From assembly GCA_029978815.1 (NCBI GenBank), contig JAPOIQ010000002.1, positions 1-17,954 of the forward strand: a stretch of 17,954 nt of DNA, written 5' to 3'. This stretch comes from a bacterium. GTDB taxonomy: Bacteria > Actinomycetota > Acidimicrobiia > Acidimicrobiales > Ilumatobacteraceae. A program made the position numbers and the translations under genes. Below the pieces are notes generated by a model, which saw only the letters and a list, made by a program, of their open reading frames with translations, did no database searches and was not told the origin of the DNA. Position 1 is the stretch's first letter. Each line of letters begins with the position of its first letter. Shown piece after piece: positions 1 through 7,245 of the stretch.

Positions 1-1435
1 ACTGAATGACTTCTTCACGTCGACCCGATTCGATATCAAGATCAATATCGGGAGGTCCGTCACGATGCGGCGACAAAAACCGCTCGAAGAGCAAACCAAG
101 TGACACCGCATCAGCAGCAGTGATACCTAGGGCATAACAGACCGCAGAATTTGCCGCACTTCCACGCCCCTGACAGTAAATGTCATGTTCGCGACAGAAC
201 TTCACGATGTCCCACACGACGAGGAAGTACCCCGCAAATCCCAGCTGCTCAATGAGTGCAAGTTCGCGATCAATTGTCTGCCAAGCCCGAGACCTCAACG
301 TCATATCTTCTGCTGCTGGAGGCCGTTCTCCGTAGCGCCGCCGTGCGCCTTCATATGTTGCGTGACGGAGCAGCCCCATTTCGTCTAAGCCGTCGGGACA
401 TGGATACGGAGGAAGCGATGGAGCAACAAGTGACACATCAAATGCTGCGGATTGCGCAATCTCGACAGTTCGTTCTACAACGCCCGGATATCGCTGAAAC
501 CGTCGGGCCTGTTCAACACCAGACCTCAAATATGCAGCACCGTGGGCGAAGAGTTGCTCTTCAACACCGTGTAAGCCCGAGCGCCTACCGATAGCCGCTA
601 CCGCCATCGCAAGATCAGCATCAGCAGTTGTCGCATGGGTCACCGCATTTGCAGCGATGCACTCAACTCCTGACCGATGTGCAATGTCAACCATTGCATC
701 GTTGCGGTGATGGTCAAGCGGATCACCGTGATCCCACAACTCGACGAGAACACGATCACGACCAAACAGGTCAATAAGGCGATCGAGTTCGCGACGAGCT
801 GCTCGAGGGCCTTGGGCGCACAACGTTGCGGGGACAACCCCGGTGCCGTCTCCGGTCAACACCCATGACCGCCCTTTCACATGTTCTGCCACGACATTGA
901 GATCGTGACGTGGGGCGCCTTTTGATCCGGCGAGAAGCCCAAGCGAAAGTGCCCGAGAAAGACCGCTGTAACCCGATGGGCCGTCAGCAAGCACAACAAT
1001 GCGGTTCGCGTGCTCGCTACCTCGATCTCTTGACAATGTGAGTTCTGTGCCAATGACCGTCGGAAGATGCAGCGATCGCGCTGCTTCAGCAAAACGGATA
1101 ATTCCGTACAGCCCATCACGATCACACAGAGCGAGAGCATCAAGCCCGAGACGAGTCGCTTCAACAGCGAGTGCTTCAGGATGACTCGCACCCTCTAAAA
1201 ACGAAAAATGAGACCGGGCATGCAACTCGGCATAAGGAATTCGAATACCTCTCGGCGCCGCCTGATCAGCTGGTGCTTCAAAGGGCTGGCGTTGACGGCT
1301 CCAGGCCGGGGCATCACCACCAGCATTCCATGCAGGGCTTCCGGGGGCGCGCCCATCACGACCTCGTTGCGACACTCGACCCGATAAATGGGCTTCAAGT
1401 TCGTTCCATGTCCACTGAGGGTTCGTGAATCCCAC
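1..1435 (-). CDS. dnaE2: Error-prone DNA polymerase III alpha subunit DnaE2 (5' part, truncated by window edge)
   Basis: Only the first 478 codons are present; the gene continues beyond position 1. DnaE2 is the damage-induced, error-prone C-family polymerase that works with ImuB on lesions. The reading frame gives the DnaE2-type N-terminal leader ([12 protein letters not shown]), then the PHP domain opening [19 protein letters not shown] at about residues 68-86. Near the left edge are the DnaE signature [19 protein letters not shown] and PDIDLD, which holds two of the three catalytic aspartates (D463, D465). The third lies outside the window. The start chosen is GTG at 1435-1433, giving [14 protein letters not shown], which resembles other actinobacterial DnaE2 N-termini. 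There is no Shine-Dalgarno, but a -10 hexamer ends 7 nt before the GTG, so the mRNA is probably leaderless. Its own LexA box lies in the promoter. The upstream Nudix gene ends 44 nt away on the same strand, so some readthrough is possible. Identification as DnaE2 rather than DnaE1 rests on the leader motif, the SOS box and imuB nearby. Confidence 0.95.
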   Translation of the reverse strand, partial: MGFTNPQWTWNELEAHLSGRVSQRGRDGRAPGSPAWNAGGDAPAWSRQRQPFEAPADQAAPRGIRIPYAELHARSHFSFLEGASHPEALAVEATRLGLDALALCDRDGLYGIIRFAEAARSLHLPTVIGTELTLSRDRGSEHANRIVVLADGPSGYSGLSRALSLGLLAGSKGAPRHDLNVVAEHVKGRSWVLTGDGTGVVPATLCAQGPRAARRELDRLIDLFGRDRVLVELWDHGDPLDHHRNDAMVDIAHRSGVECIAANAVTHATTADADLAMAVAAIGRRSGLHGVEEQLFAHGAAYLRSGVEQARRFQRYPGVVERTVEIAQSAAFDVSLVAPSLPPYPCPDGLDEMGLLRHATYEGARRRYGERPPAAEDMTLRSRAWQTIDRELALIEQLGFAGYFLVVWDIVKFCREHDIYCQGRGSAANSAVCYALGITAADAVSLGLLFERFLSPHRDGPPDIDLDIESGRREEVIQ

Positions 1436-1440
1436 AACAC

Positions 1441-1468
1441 CAAGTATCGAACATATGTTCGATACTTG
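1441..1468. promoter_or_regulatory. LexA/SOS box of dnaE2 (perfect 28-bp palindrome)
   Basis: The core TCGAACATATGTTCGA (1447-1462) fits the Gram-positive/actinobacterial LexA consensus CGAAC-N4-GTTCG. The dyad symmetry continues without mismatch to the full 28 bp, centred between 1454 and 1455. It fills the spacer between the dnaE2 -35 and -10, so bound LexA should block the promoter directly. Confidence 0.93.
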
Positions 1469-1471
1469 CAA
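1443..1471 (-). promoter_or_regulatory. dnaE2 promoter, predicted leaderless
   Basis: On the minus strand a -35 TTGCAA (1471-1466), a 17-bp spacer and a -10 GATACT (1448-1443) are followed after 7 nt by the GTG start at 1435. The expected transcription start coincides with the start codon. The LexA palindrome occupies the spacer and both hexamers. Confidence 0.7.
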
Positions 1472-1479
1472 GTGGCGTG

Positions 1480-2064
1480 TTAGCCCTCGCTGGAAAACTC
1501 CCGACCAAGACGAGTAAGCAGTGCTGCAAGTCGTTCGTCGCCAGCGCGCTCAACTGCAGCAGACCAATTGAACCATTCAACTCGCTGGCTTTCGTCGGGT
1601 GGAGGGGCCGGATCAGCATCTCCCCAATCGACTAGATACCGGAGGTCGAGGTGGGTGTGGCCGCGCCCCCCTTGATGAACATCGATATGGACAAGCCGAG
1701 GAGGGTGCTGGGTAAACCGCACATCGAGACCTGTTTCTTCACGGGCCTCACGAAGCGCTGCATCCCACGGGGACTCTCCTCGGTCGACGTGCCCTCCAGG
1801 CTGGAGCCACATACCGAGACGCTTATGTTCAAGCAGAACGGTGCCGCGGCTTCCGACCACGATGGCTGAACCAGTGATGTGAACCAGATCATCATCTTCG
1901 CTAAATGGATCAGTTCCAGCGCCACGAAGTCGCTGAACCTCTCTGATAAGTGCTGCAATCGATCGCTCTTCATCGGCATCAGCTGCAACGTGAGCATTCA
2001 CCGCCGCCATCACCTGGTCAATGAGTGCTTCTGGCATCCCACGTACCGTACTGCCATCAGCCAT
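1480..2064 (-). CDS. Nudix (MutT-type) hydrolase in the imuA'-imuB operon
   Basis: This 194-residue Nudix protein would hydrolyse a nucleoside diphosphate linked to another group, for example an oxidised dNTP. The substrate cannot be read from the sequence. The Nudix box is intact at about residues 91-113: G91-x5-E97-x7-R105-E106-x-R108-E109-E110-x-G112. It is preceded by the strand and loop [11 protein letters not shown] typical of MutT-like members. About 60 N-terminal residues, helical and acidic, precede the fold. The start taken is ATG at 2064, which overlaps the imuB stop by 8 nt (ATGGCTGA) and implies translational coupling. An in-frame upstream start at 2121 would lie inside imuB and is less likely. 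It is co-transcribed with imuA' and imuB behind the LexA box at 4361-4378, and its stop codon lies 11 nt from the dnaE2 LexA palindrome. Nucleotide-pool cleaning during translesion synthesis is an inference from position only. Confidence 0.9.
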   Translation of the reverse strand: MADGSTVRGMPEALIDQVMAAVNAHVAADADEERSIAALIREVQRLRGAGTDPFSEDDDLVHITGSAIVVGSRGTVLLEHKRLGMWLQPGGHVDRGESPWDAALREAREETGLDVRFTQHPPRLVHIDVHQGGRGHTHLDLRYLVDWGDADPAPPPDESQRVEWFNWSAAVERAGDERLAALLTRLGREFSSEG

Positions 2065-3637
2065 GCGTCCCCATGAGATGCCACCGTTGGTGCTCAACAG
2101 CGAGCAGGTGCGCGCTGCCATCTTCGAGCACTACTTGGAGCCGAGCCAGCCGACGGCGACGACGTTCATCCCACCAGCGGTCAATGAGTGGCCACGGACC
2201 AGCCCATGCCACTACACGACGAGACCGGCCACTGATCACCACAGATACAGGCTCTGAGGTGATTTCGCCTCGACCGCTTACACCGACTGACTCACCACGA
2301 TCATTTAAGACTTCGATTGGGACCTCACGCATTGGAACGATGACCGGGGCCGGCCGGACAACCGATCCGGGCCATGGAGCAAGTGCGTCAACATGATGAT
2401 CACGATCAACAACTGCTGTCGAGACCCACCCGTAACGGTCTTCTGGAAGGCGACCACCAATCGGTAGTGGAACTCGAACACCTTCTGGGCCGCACAGTGT
2501 CACCAATCGAGCAACTGCCCGATTGGCGCGGCCATCGGCTTCGCTTGCGCCACCCCAAAACCCCTCTTGGACACCATCATCAGGTCGCGCCGCGGTGATT
2601 GAAACTCGAAGAACGATCACGCCCGCGCTCACAGCGGATGGTTCGTTGATCCAAGCATCGAGCTGCCAACGAACACGATCGACAATGGCGGCAGCCGTGA
2701 ACCCTTCTGATCGATACCAATGTCGCTCAGTTCTCTCGGAATGTTCCGTTTCAGCGGCCACCGTCATCCGAGTGCACACCAGACCTTCGGTGGCGAGTTC
2801 TTGCACAAGTTCTGAAGCAAGTTCACGAGCGGAAAATACGACCGGGGTAACTGAAAGAATCGGTTCATCAAAACGGCGTTCACGTTCTGGTAGTTGCGAT
2901 GGGGCCACAGATGAAAGTGGGCGTTCGTCTGCGCCAGTTACAACTCGGTATGCCCGTACTCCCGGTAAACCAAAACGAGCGAGCACATCTCGCTCACTAA
3001 GAGCAGCAAGATCGCCAACTGTCCGAATGCCAAGTCGATCAAGTAACTCAACAAGTTCAATCGACATCTCGCCGATGGCGTGAAGCCACCGCAAATTCAT
3101 AGTGGTAAATGCCGCAGCGGTCCTACCTGGTTCAACAATGACAGGTCGAAGGGATATCCCCGAACGACGGGCGGCTATTGCCGATGCAGCACGACCGTCT
3201 GCCACCCCGATGCCGATTGAACTACGTTCCCCCAATTGGCCCTCGACGACAGAACGCACGTGATCAACAACAGAATCTTCTCCGCCGAAGTATCGAACCG
3301 GACCACGCATGTCGAGGCACAGGCTTCCTGGTTCTAACAACTCAACGAGTGGAATGATCTCGGCTACTGATGACACCACTCGCTCAAACGCCTGCACTTC
3401 AGCTGAATAGTCACGTGGAACCACCGTTGCGTTCGGACAGGCGCGCAATGCCACCCGTCGTCGGTCACCTGTACGAACTCCAGCTTCACGGGCGGTGGCA
3501 CAGGCAGCGACCACGCGATGCTGATCGAGCACGATGAGTGGCCCTTCCACTGACGGAACTGCATGTGCCGGCCATTCTGGGCACCACAGTGTGAGTACCC
3601 GTGGCACAGATGAACTCACACTGCTCGAAGCCGCCAT
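2057..3637 (-). CDS. imuB: ImuB, catalytically inactive Y-family polymerase homologue (mutasome hub)
   Basis: ImuB is a Y-family-like scaffold that links the beta clamp, ImuA' and DnaE2 in SOS mutagenesis. The protein has 526 residues, normal for the family. The N-terminal LTLWCPEWPAHA stands where active Y-family polymerases carry the metal-binding Asp, so the palm is non-catalytic, as expected for ImuB. A helix-hairpin-helix region is at about 195-225 (LLDRLGIRTVGDLAAL). A candidate clamp-binding motif QEGFWGG lies at 357-363, where mycobacterial ImuB has QLPLWG. The C-terminus has the typical AWAGPWPLIDRWWDERRRRR segment (478-495). The ATG at 3637 is preceded by GAGGAA at good spacing and overlaps the imuA' end by 22 nt. 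The gene ends in an 8-nt overlap with the Nudix start. Confidence 0.95.
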   Translation of the reverse strand: MAASSSVSSSVPRVLTLWCPEWPAHAVPSVEGPLIVLDQHRVVAACATAREAGVRTGDRRRVALRACPNATVVPRDYSAEVQAFERVVSSVAEIIPLVELLEPGSLCLDMRGPVRYFGGEDSVVDHVRSVVEGQLGERSSIGIGVADGRAASAIAARRSGISLRPVIVEPGRTAAAFTTMNLRWLHAIGEMSIELVELLDRLGIRTVGDLAALSERDVLARFGLPGVRAYRVVTGADERPLSSVAPSQLPERERRFDEPILSVTPVVFSARELASELVQELATEGLVCTRMTVAAETEHSERTERHWYRSEGFTAAAIVDRVRWQLDAWINEPSAVSAGVIVLRVSITAARPDDGVQEGFWGGASEADGRANRAVARLVTLCGPEGVRVPLPIGGRLPEDRYGWVSTAVVDRDHHVDALAPWPGSVVRPAPVIVPMREVPIEVLNDRGESVGVSGRGEITSEPVSVVISGRSRRVVAWAGPWPLIDRWWDERRRRRLARLQVVLEDGSAHLLAVEHQRWHLMGTHG

Positions 3638-4347
3638 CGAAGTTCCTCACTCTCAGCAACGACGTCGGTTAGCTCGTCGTTGATGTGATCGGTTTCATCA
3701 TCTTGAAACCACCTCATGTCAGTGCCGTTTTCAGGGGGTAACTGCATCTGTGATCGGAGTGGCCGTGGAGAACGGCGGCCCGTTGCTGAAACAGTGAGAT
3801 GCCGAGCGAGAAGACGCCCTGTTCCCCAGCCAATACCTTCCCAACGAATGTCGGAGCCGACGAGTTCGATGTCACCAAGAGATGCGGTGTCGTTTGCCCG
3901 TATTTCGTTGCTGTCGTCAATCACGACAAGAGTGACGCCCTTTGCTCGGATGCGTTGTGCAATTCGACGTGCGAGCGCCCCGCGATAACGACAAGCAGGG
4001 ATGATGACGACGTCGAATCCGTCGAAGACAGCCGACAACACATTTGCGGGGTCATCACCGGTTGATATGCCGACAACTCGATGTAGTGGAATATCAAATT
4101 CGACAAGTGCTTCCGGTGAAATCTGTTCAAGATCAACCATCGCAAGCCACGACCCCACCGCAATTGCTCTTGAGATCAACCCGAGAGCGATTGAATATGC
4201 AGCTGGCCCTTGGCAGGCGACCACTTGCCCACGCAATAGCCCGGTGGGCAGTACCTCTGCATATGCCTCTGATAACGGTAATGAGCTGTCAGTTTTCGTC
4301 AGCGATGCAGCAGACCGAAGATGTGAAGATTCAAGAGCAATAGACAT
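3616..4347 (-). CDS. imuA': ImuA' (RecA-fold mutasome accessory protein)
   Basis: This 243-residue protein is the first gene of the SOS operon. It has the ImuA' layout: a short variable N-terminus, then LPTGLLRGQVVACQGPAAYS (33-52) in the position of the RecA Walker A loop but lacking the GK(T/S) residues, and GSWLAMVDL at the next strand. It should not bind ATP in the RecA manner. In mycobacteria ImuA' interacts with ImuB and is required for DnaE2-dependent mutagenesis; that role is assigned here from homology and gene order. The ATG at 4347 lies 10 nt downstream of a GATACA -10 that abuts the LexA box, so the mRNA would have almost no leader. The 3' end overlaps imuB. Sequence conservation in this family is low, so the call depends partly on context. 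Confidence 0.88.
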   Translation of the reverse strand: MSIALESSHLRSAASLTKTDSSLPLSEAYAEVLPTGLLRGQVVACQGPAAYSIALGLISRAIAVGSWLAMVDLEQISPEALVEFDIPLHRVVGISTGDDPANVLSAVFDGFDVVIIPACRYRGALARRIAQRIRAKGVTLVVIDDSNEIRANDTASLGDIELVGSDIRWEGIGWGTGRLLARHLTVSATGRRSPRPLRSQMQLPPENGTDMRWFQDDETDHINDELTDVVAESEELRWRLRAV

Positions 4348-4360
4348 CGAGAACCACTGT

Positions 4361-4378
4361 ATCGAACAGGTGTTCGAT
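4361..4378. promoter_or_regulatory. LexA/SOS box of the imuA'-imuB-Nudix operon
   Basis: ATCGAACAGGTGTTCGAT contains CGAAC-N4-GTTCG. It is palindromic except for the central GG, and is the same operator type as at 1441-1468. For imuA' it lies directly upstream of the -10 GATACA (plus positions 4358-4363, partly overlapping). On the opposite strand it overlaps a possible TATTCT -10 at 4379-4384 directed at the divergent S51-like gene. Confidence 0.9.
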
Positions 4379-4464
4379 TATTCTTTGCCGGCGATTTGCT
4401 GATTATGCGATGGTCTTTTGAGGTCGGCTTCCCTGAACCTGTGCCATCCGGGCAGACTAGGAAG

Positions 4465-5769
4465 GTGAGTACCAGCCGCCCAACCCCGCCTCGAATCCTC
4501 ACCTTGATGGGGTCAGGCGAAACCGCTCCAACGATGGTAAGTACTCATCGGCGACTCGCAGCCTCCCTCGCTAACGGCCCCGCAACCGTTCGTTCAATGG
4601 TGAATGCCGCCCTGCTCGATACTCCATACGGGTTTCAAGAAAATGCTTCTGAGCTCGCTGAGCGAGCCGTCAATTATTTCTCCGAATCTGTTGACGTCAA
4701 TCTTCGAGTTGGCGGTTTGACCTCGCTAAGCACAGCGGACCCAGTGGTCCGAGAGCGCGGACTCGAACTGCTGCGCACAAGCGACTACCTTTTCGCCGGC
4801 CCAGGATCACCGACCTACGCGCTCCGCGAATGGGCGCAGACCGATGTGCCTTCGATCATTTCCGACAAGCTTGACCACGGTGGAATCGTTGTCTTCGCCT
4901 CAGCGGCCGCACTCACTATTGGCGCACGAACGGTTCCGGTCTACGAGATTTATAAATGCGGCCATGACCCTTACTGGCTCGAAGGTCTCAACCTGCTTGG
5001 CCACATCGGCATCAATGCTGCAGTCATCCCTCATTACGACAATGCTGAGGGCGGACACCACGACACGCGGTTCTGCTACCTCGGTGAACGCCGCCTGCGA
5101 CTCATGGAACAGGAATTACCAACCGACCATTACGTCTTGGGGGTCGATGAGCACACCGGCGTCGTCTTGAATCTTGACGCGGGCTCCGCTGAAGTCGTTG
5201 GAAACGGCATGCTGACGGTCCGTATTGATGGGGAGTCACGAACCTTCAATGCCGGGACCACACTTGATCTTGCATTCCTCATCAACCCTGAGAGCGATGC
5301 AACACCGTCGGCCGCTGGACGTACCGTCCCTGCAACGGCAGCACAGACAGTAACTGCAGGTGAGCCGGCAGACACCTCGCTCGGAGCCACGACTGATCGC
5401 TGTCTCAGCGACTTCAACGAAGCCATCACAAACGGTGATGCCGATCAGGCGTTAAGAGCGGTGCTCGCACTCGAAGAAGCAATCACCGCATGGTCAGCTG
5501 ACACGCTGCAAAGCGACGATGCAGATCGAGCACGCTCAACACTGCGATCAATGATCACACGCCTCGGTGATGCTGCGGTAAGAGGTCTTGACGATCCGAC
5601 TCTTGTTCGAGCTCCTCTCGTTGAAGCCCTGCTCGAAATCAGGGCGCTCGCGAGGAGTGAGAAGCGGTTCGATCTTTCAGATCTCATCCGAGATCGCCTC
5701 GACGCCGCGGAAATCGACGTCAAAGACACCGCTGACGGTGCCGAGTGGAGTTTGCGGAGCGAACGCTAA
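4465..5769 (+). CDS. Peptidase S51/GATase1-like protein fused to a cysteinyl-tRNA synthetase-type C-terminal domain
   Basis: The N-terminal half, starting at PRILTLMGSGETAPTMV, resembles the peptidase S51 family (cyanophycinase, dipeptidase E; class I glutamine amidotransferase fold). It has AGPGSPTYALREW and a nucleophile-elbow candidate FASAAALTIG with Ser146, although the usual GxSAGA is altered to ASAAA. Histidines occur in IPHYDNAEGGHHD. After a Ala/Thr-rich linker, about residues 310-434 are alpha-helical and end in LARSEKRFDLSDLIRDRL...DVKDTADGAEWSL, which closely matches the extreme C-terminus of cysteinyl-tRNA synthetases. No catalytic synthetase domain (HIGH/KMSKS) is present. Substrate is unknown. 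The GTG at 4465 is used because the family motif begins 9 residues later; TTG 4396, ATG 4405 and GTG 4441 are in-frame alternatives. The gene is divergent from imuA' and convergent with the B12 regulator. Confidence 0.8.
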   Translation: MSTSRPTPPRILTLMGSGETAPTMVSTHRRLAASLANGPATVRSMVNAALLDTPYGFQENASELAERAVNYFSESVDVNLRVGGLTSLSTADPVVRERGLELLRTSDYLFAGPGSPTYALREWAQTDVPSIISDKLDHGGIVVFASAAALTIGARTVPVYEIYKCGHDPYWLEGLNLLGHIGINAAVIPHYDNAEGGHHDTRFCYLGERRLRLMEQELPTDHYVLGVDEHTGVVLNLDAGSAEVVGNGMLTVRIDGESRTFNAGTTLDLAFLINPESDATPSAAGRTVPATAAQTVTAGEPADTSLGATTDRCLSDFNEAITNGDADQALRAVLALEEAITAWSADTLQSDDADRARSTLRSMITRLGDAAVRGLDDPTLVRAPLVEALLEIRALARSEKRFDLSDLIRDRLDAAEIDVKDTADGAEWSLRSER

Positions 5770-5775
5770 CGCTGG

Positions 5776-6621
5776 TTATGCCGTGCGCCGGCGAGTGGCG
5801 TGTTCGCGCACCATGTCGAGTACTTGAGAGATGTCGCGTCCCGCAATGAGTCGTTCATCAAGGTCCGCATCTGCGGCTGCGGTGACCGCCCTACCTCCGG
5901 TAATCACCAGCGTTTGCGGATGCGCCGATCGAACCTCCGCCGTGACTTCGACGGCAGCTGGAAACGAATCCTCATGCGAAACCGACAGCAAGACTGATAC
6001 TGCGTCGGTCTCTTCGACGACCTGAGTAAACGAACTTGCAGGACAGTCAGAACCTAGGTCGATCACGGACCAACCCTCTGCTCGAACTAGGTCTGCAACC
6101 ACCGCACTCGGAATTGAATGATGTTCACCAAATGGTGAACCGACGACCACAGTTCCGCGTGAACGCCCACGCCGATTGAGTTGCGGACCGAGGCGCCCGA
6201 GCAAACGCTGCACCACAACGGTTGCGCGATGTTCATCTGCAACCGCAAGTTCTCCCGCTGCCCAACGCGCGCCGATCGACTCCATCGCGTCGGTGATGTA
6301 TTCGGTATAGATGCGGTCAACTGATGATCCTGCTGCCATTGCCGATTCGATTACGCCCCAGGCGCCTTCAACATCACCCGCAATGAGACGAGCCTCAAGA
6401 CGCGATGCCCATGGGGCATGGCGGCGAGCCCGACCTTTTTGTGTTTCTCCCGCAGTTGGAGCACTCGGGCGAGAAAACTGTTTGAGATCGTCGAGGGCCA
6501 CACGCCAACCGGCGGAAGTTCTCGTGGCATTCAATTGACCTTGGCGAACGTACCGATACGCAGTCATGTAGTGCACGCCAAGGCGCTCTGCAGCCTCATG
6601 CAACGTGACATCGTTCCCCAC
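5776..6621 (-). CDS. B12-binding, CarH/LitR-like transcription regulator with excisionase-type HTH
   Basis: This 281-residue protein begins with a MerR/excisionase-type winged HTH (about residues 5-48, LHEAAERLGVHYMTAYRYVR). A helical domain and a Rossmann-type cobalamin-binding domain follow. The helical part contains W120-x9-E130-H131 (WAAGELAVADEH), the Wx9EH signature that caps the adenosyl group in CarH photoreceptors. The B12 domain has GEHHSIP, which keeps the lower-ligand His (H168) of ExHxxG but has Pro171 in place of the final Gly. ITGG (240-243) occurs near the end. A light- or adenosylcobalamin-responsive repressor is therefore plausible, but the target genes are not evident here. 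The start is GTG at 6621, with TAACGT ending 8 nt upstream and no Shine-Dalgarno. The stop lies 6 nt from the convergent S51-like gene. Confidence 0.87.
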   Translation of the reverse strand: MGNDVTLHEAAERLGVHYMTAYRYVRQGQLNATRTSAGWRVALDDLKQFSRPSAPTAGETQKGRARRHAPWASRLEARLIAGDVEGAWGVIESAMAAGSSVDRIYTEYITDAMESIGARWAAGELAVADEHRATVVVQRLLGRLGPQLNRRGRSRGTVVVGSPFGEHHSIPSAVVADLVRAEGWSVIDLGSDCPASSFTQVVEETDAVSVLLSVSHEDSFPAAVEVTAEVRSAHPQTLVITGGRAVTAAADADLDERLIAGRDISQVLDMVREHATRRRTA

Positions 6622-6629
6622 GGGTTCTG

Positions 6630-6635
6630 ACGTTA
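6630..6635 (-). promoter_or_regulatory. -10 element of the B12 regulator gene
   Basis: TAACGT on the minus strand lies 8 nt before the GTG start at 6621, so the transcript would be leaderless. A perfect 10-bp palindrome (6636-6645) abuts it upstream. No convincing -35 is seen. Confidence 0.45.
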
Positions 6636-6679
6636 GAAATATTTCAAAGCCGCTGCGTGACTGTGCACAGCTTTAGATG

Positions 6680-7132
6680 TCAGCCGTTTTTGGCCGCCCA
6701 GCGCTCTTTCGCAGCCTTGCTTCTTTCAAGAAGATGAGCGGGCACACGCTGCGCTGCTGCGGAGAGTTGTTCCCCTCCGTCGGCACTCGCGGTTGATGCC
6801 GCCGCCTCTTCAGGCTGGAGGTCTTCGAACGACGGTGGTTCCACACCGGGAAGCCAGTACTGGTAGAGATTTGAGACGATGTCAGTCAATCCTTCACCGG
6901 TGCTTCCACGGGAAAGTTCAACGGTGACAATGTTGGAGAACACGTGCACGGAATCGACTCCACCGTGGGCGATCAGCCGACGAGCAAGCACTGCACTTGG
7001 GCGATCACCGCGAGCTTCTTCGACCGTGCTGAACCGCTCATGGCCCTGACCTGACAGGGTTCGGTTGAGTTCAAACCTCAACGTACCCGGCTGATTCGAT
7101 GCCTTCTCTACGACGCCAACAAGTTGTCCCAT
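6680..7132 (-). CDS. Stand-alone Nfu/NifU N-terminal-domain protein (Nfu_N)
   Basis: The 150-residue product carries the Nfu_N-type domain over about residues 15-95: TLRFELNRTLSGQGHERF, RPSAVLARRL, GGVDSVHVFSNIVTVEL. In full-length Nfu iron-sulfur carrier proteins this domain precedes a C-terminal NifU domain with a CxxC cluster site. Here that domain and the CxxC are absent. Instead there is an acidic Ala/Glu-rich tail ending in a basic RSKAAKERWAAKNG. A role as an Fe-S assembly partner is possible but unproven, because it cannot itself carry a cluster by the CxxC mechanism. ATG 7132 is preferred over GTG 7141: a TAGTTT -10 ends 9 nt before the ATG and touches the GTG. The B12 regulator gene starts 58 nt beyond the stop and has its own promoter. 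Confidence 0.85.
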   Translation of the reverse strand: MGQLVGVVEKASNQPGTLRFELNRTLSGQGHERFSTVEEARGDRPSAVLARRLIAHGGVDSVHVFSNIVTVELSRGSTGEGLTDIVSNLYQYWLPGVEPPSFEDLQPEEAAASTASADGGEQLSAAAQRVPAHLLERSKAAKERWAAKNG

Positions 7133-7141
7133 ACAGTTCAC

Positions 7142-7147
7142 AAACTA
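7142..7147 (-). promoter_or_regulatory. -10 element of the Nfu_N gene
   Basis: TAGTTT on the minus strand is 9 nt upstream of ATG 7132 and immediately adjacent to the alternative GTG 7141. It therefore decides the start in favour of 7132. No Shine-Dalgarno is present. Confidence 0.4.
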
Positions 7148-7233
7148 TCGCAGTCTGGCCCCTACAGCCTTGCCCGTTGAGGAAACCTGGGAGCGGTTGA
7201 CGAGAAGGCACCCCACCAGCGGTCGATCGGGGG

Positions 7234-7239
7234 TAACGT
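7234..7239 (+). promoter_or_regulatory. -10 element of the potassium-channel operon
   Basis: TAACGT ends 6 nt before the GTG at 7246 and is the same hexamer seen at the B12 regulator. The GGGGG run at 7229-7233 is too far from the GTG for a normal Shine-Dalgarno, so a leaderless start is favoured. Confidence 0.45.
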
Positions 7240-7245
7240 TTCTCT

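Noticed and set aside
877..1191. 104-codon minus-strand frame overlapping dnaE2
   Set aside because: It lies in a different frame from the PHP domain codons, and the dnaE2 frame is open and motif-rich across the whole stretch.
1441..1468. 28-bp palindrome as an intrinsic terminator for the Nudix operon
   Set aside because: It has no loop and no U-run, and its core matches the LexA consensus exactly where the dnaE2 promoter lies. Operator is the better reading.
2523..3083. 186-codon open frame on the plus strand opposite imuB
   Set aside because: It is a Ser/Arg/Thr-rich antisense shadow of imuB with no recognisable domain or start signal. imuB has clear family motifs throughout.
7142..7245. 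Possible riboswitch (for example c-di-AMP type) before the potassium-transport genes
   Set aside because: The gap is only about 100 nt, no characteristic helices were found, and the -10 lies 6 nt before the GTG, leaving no leader RNA.
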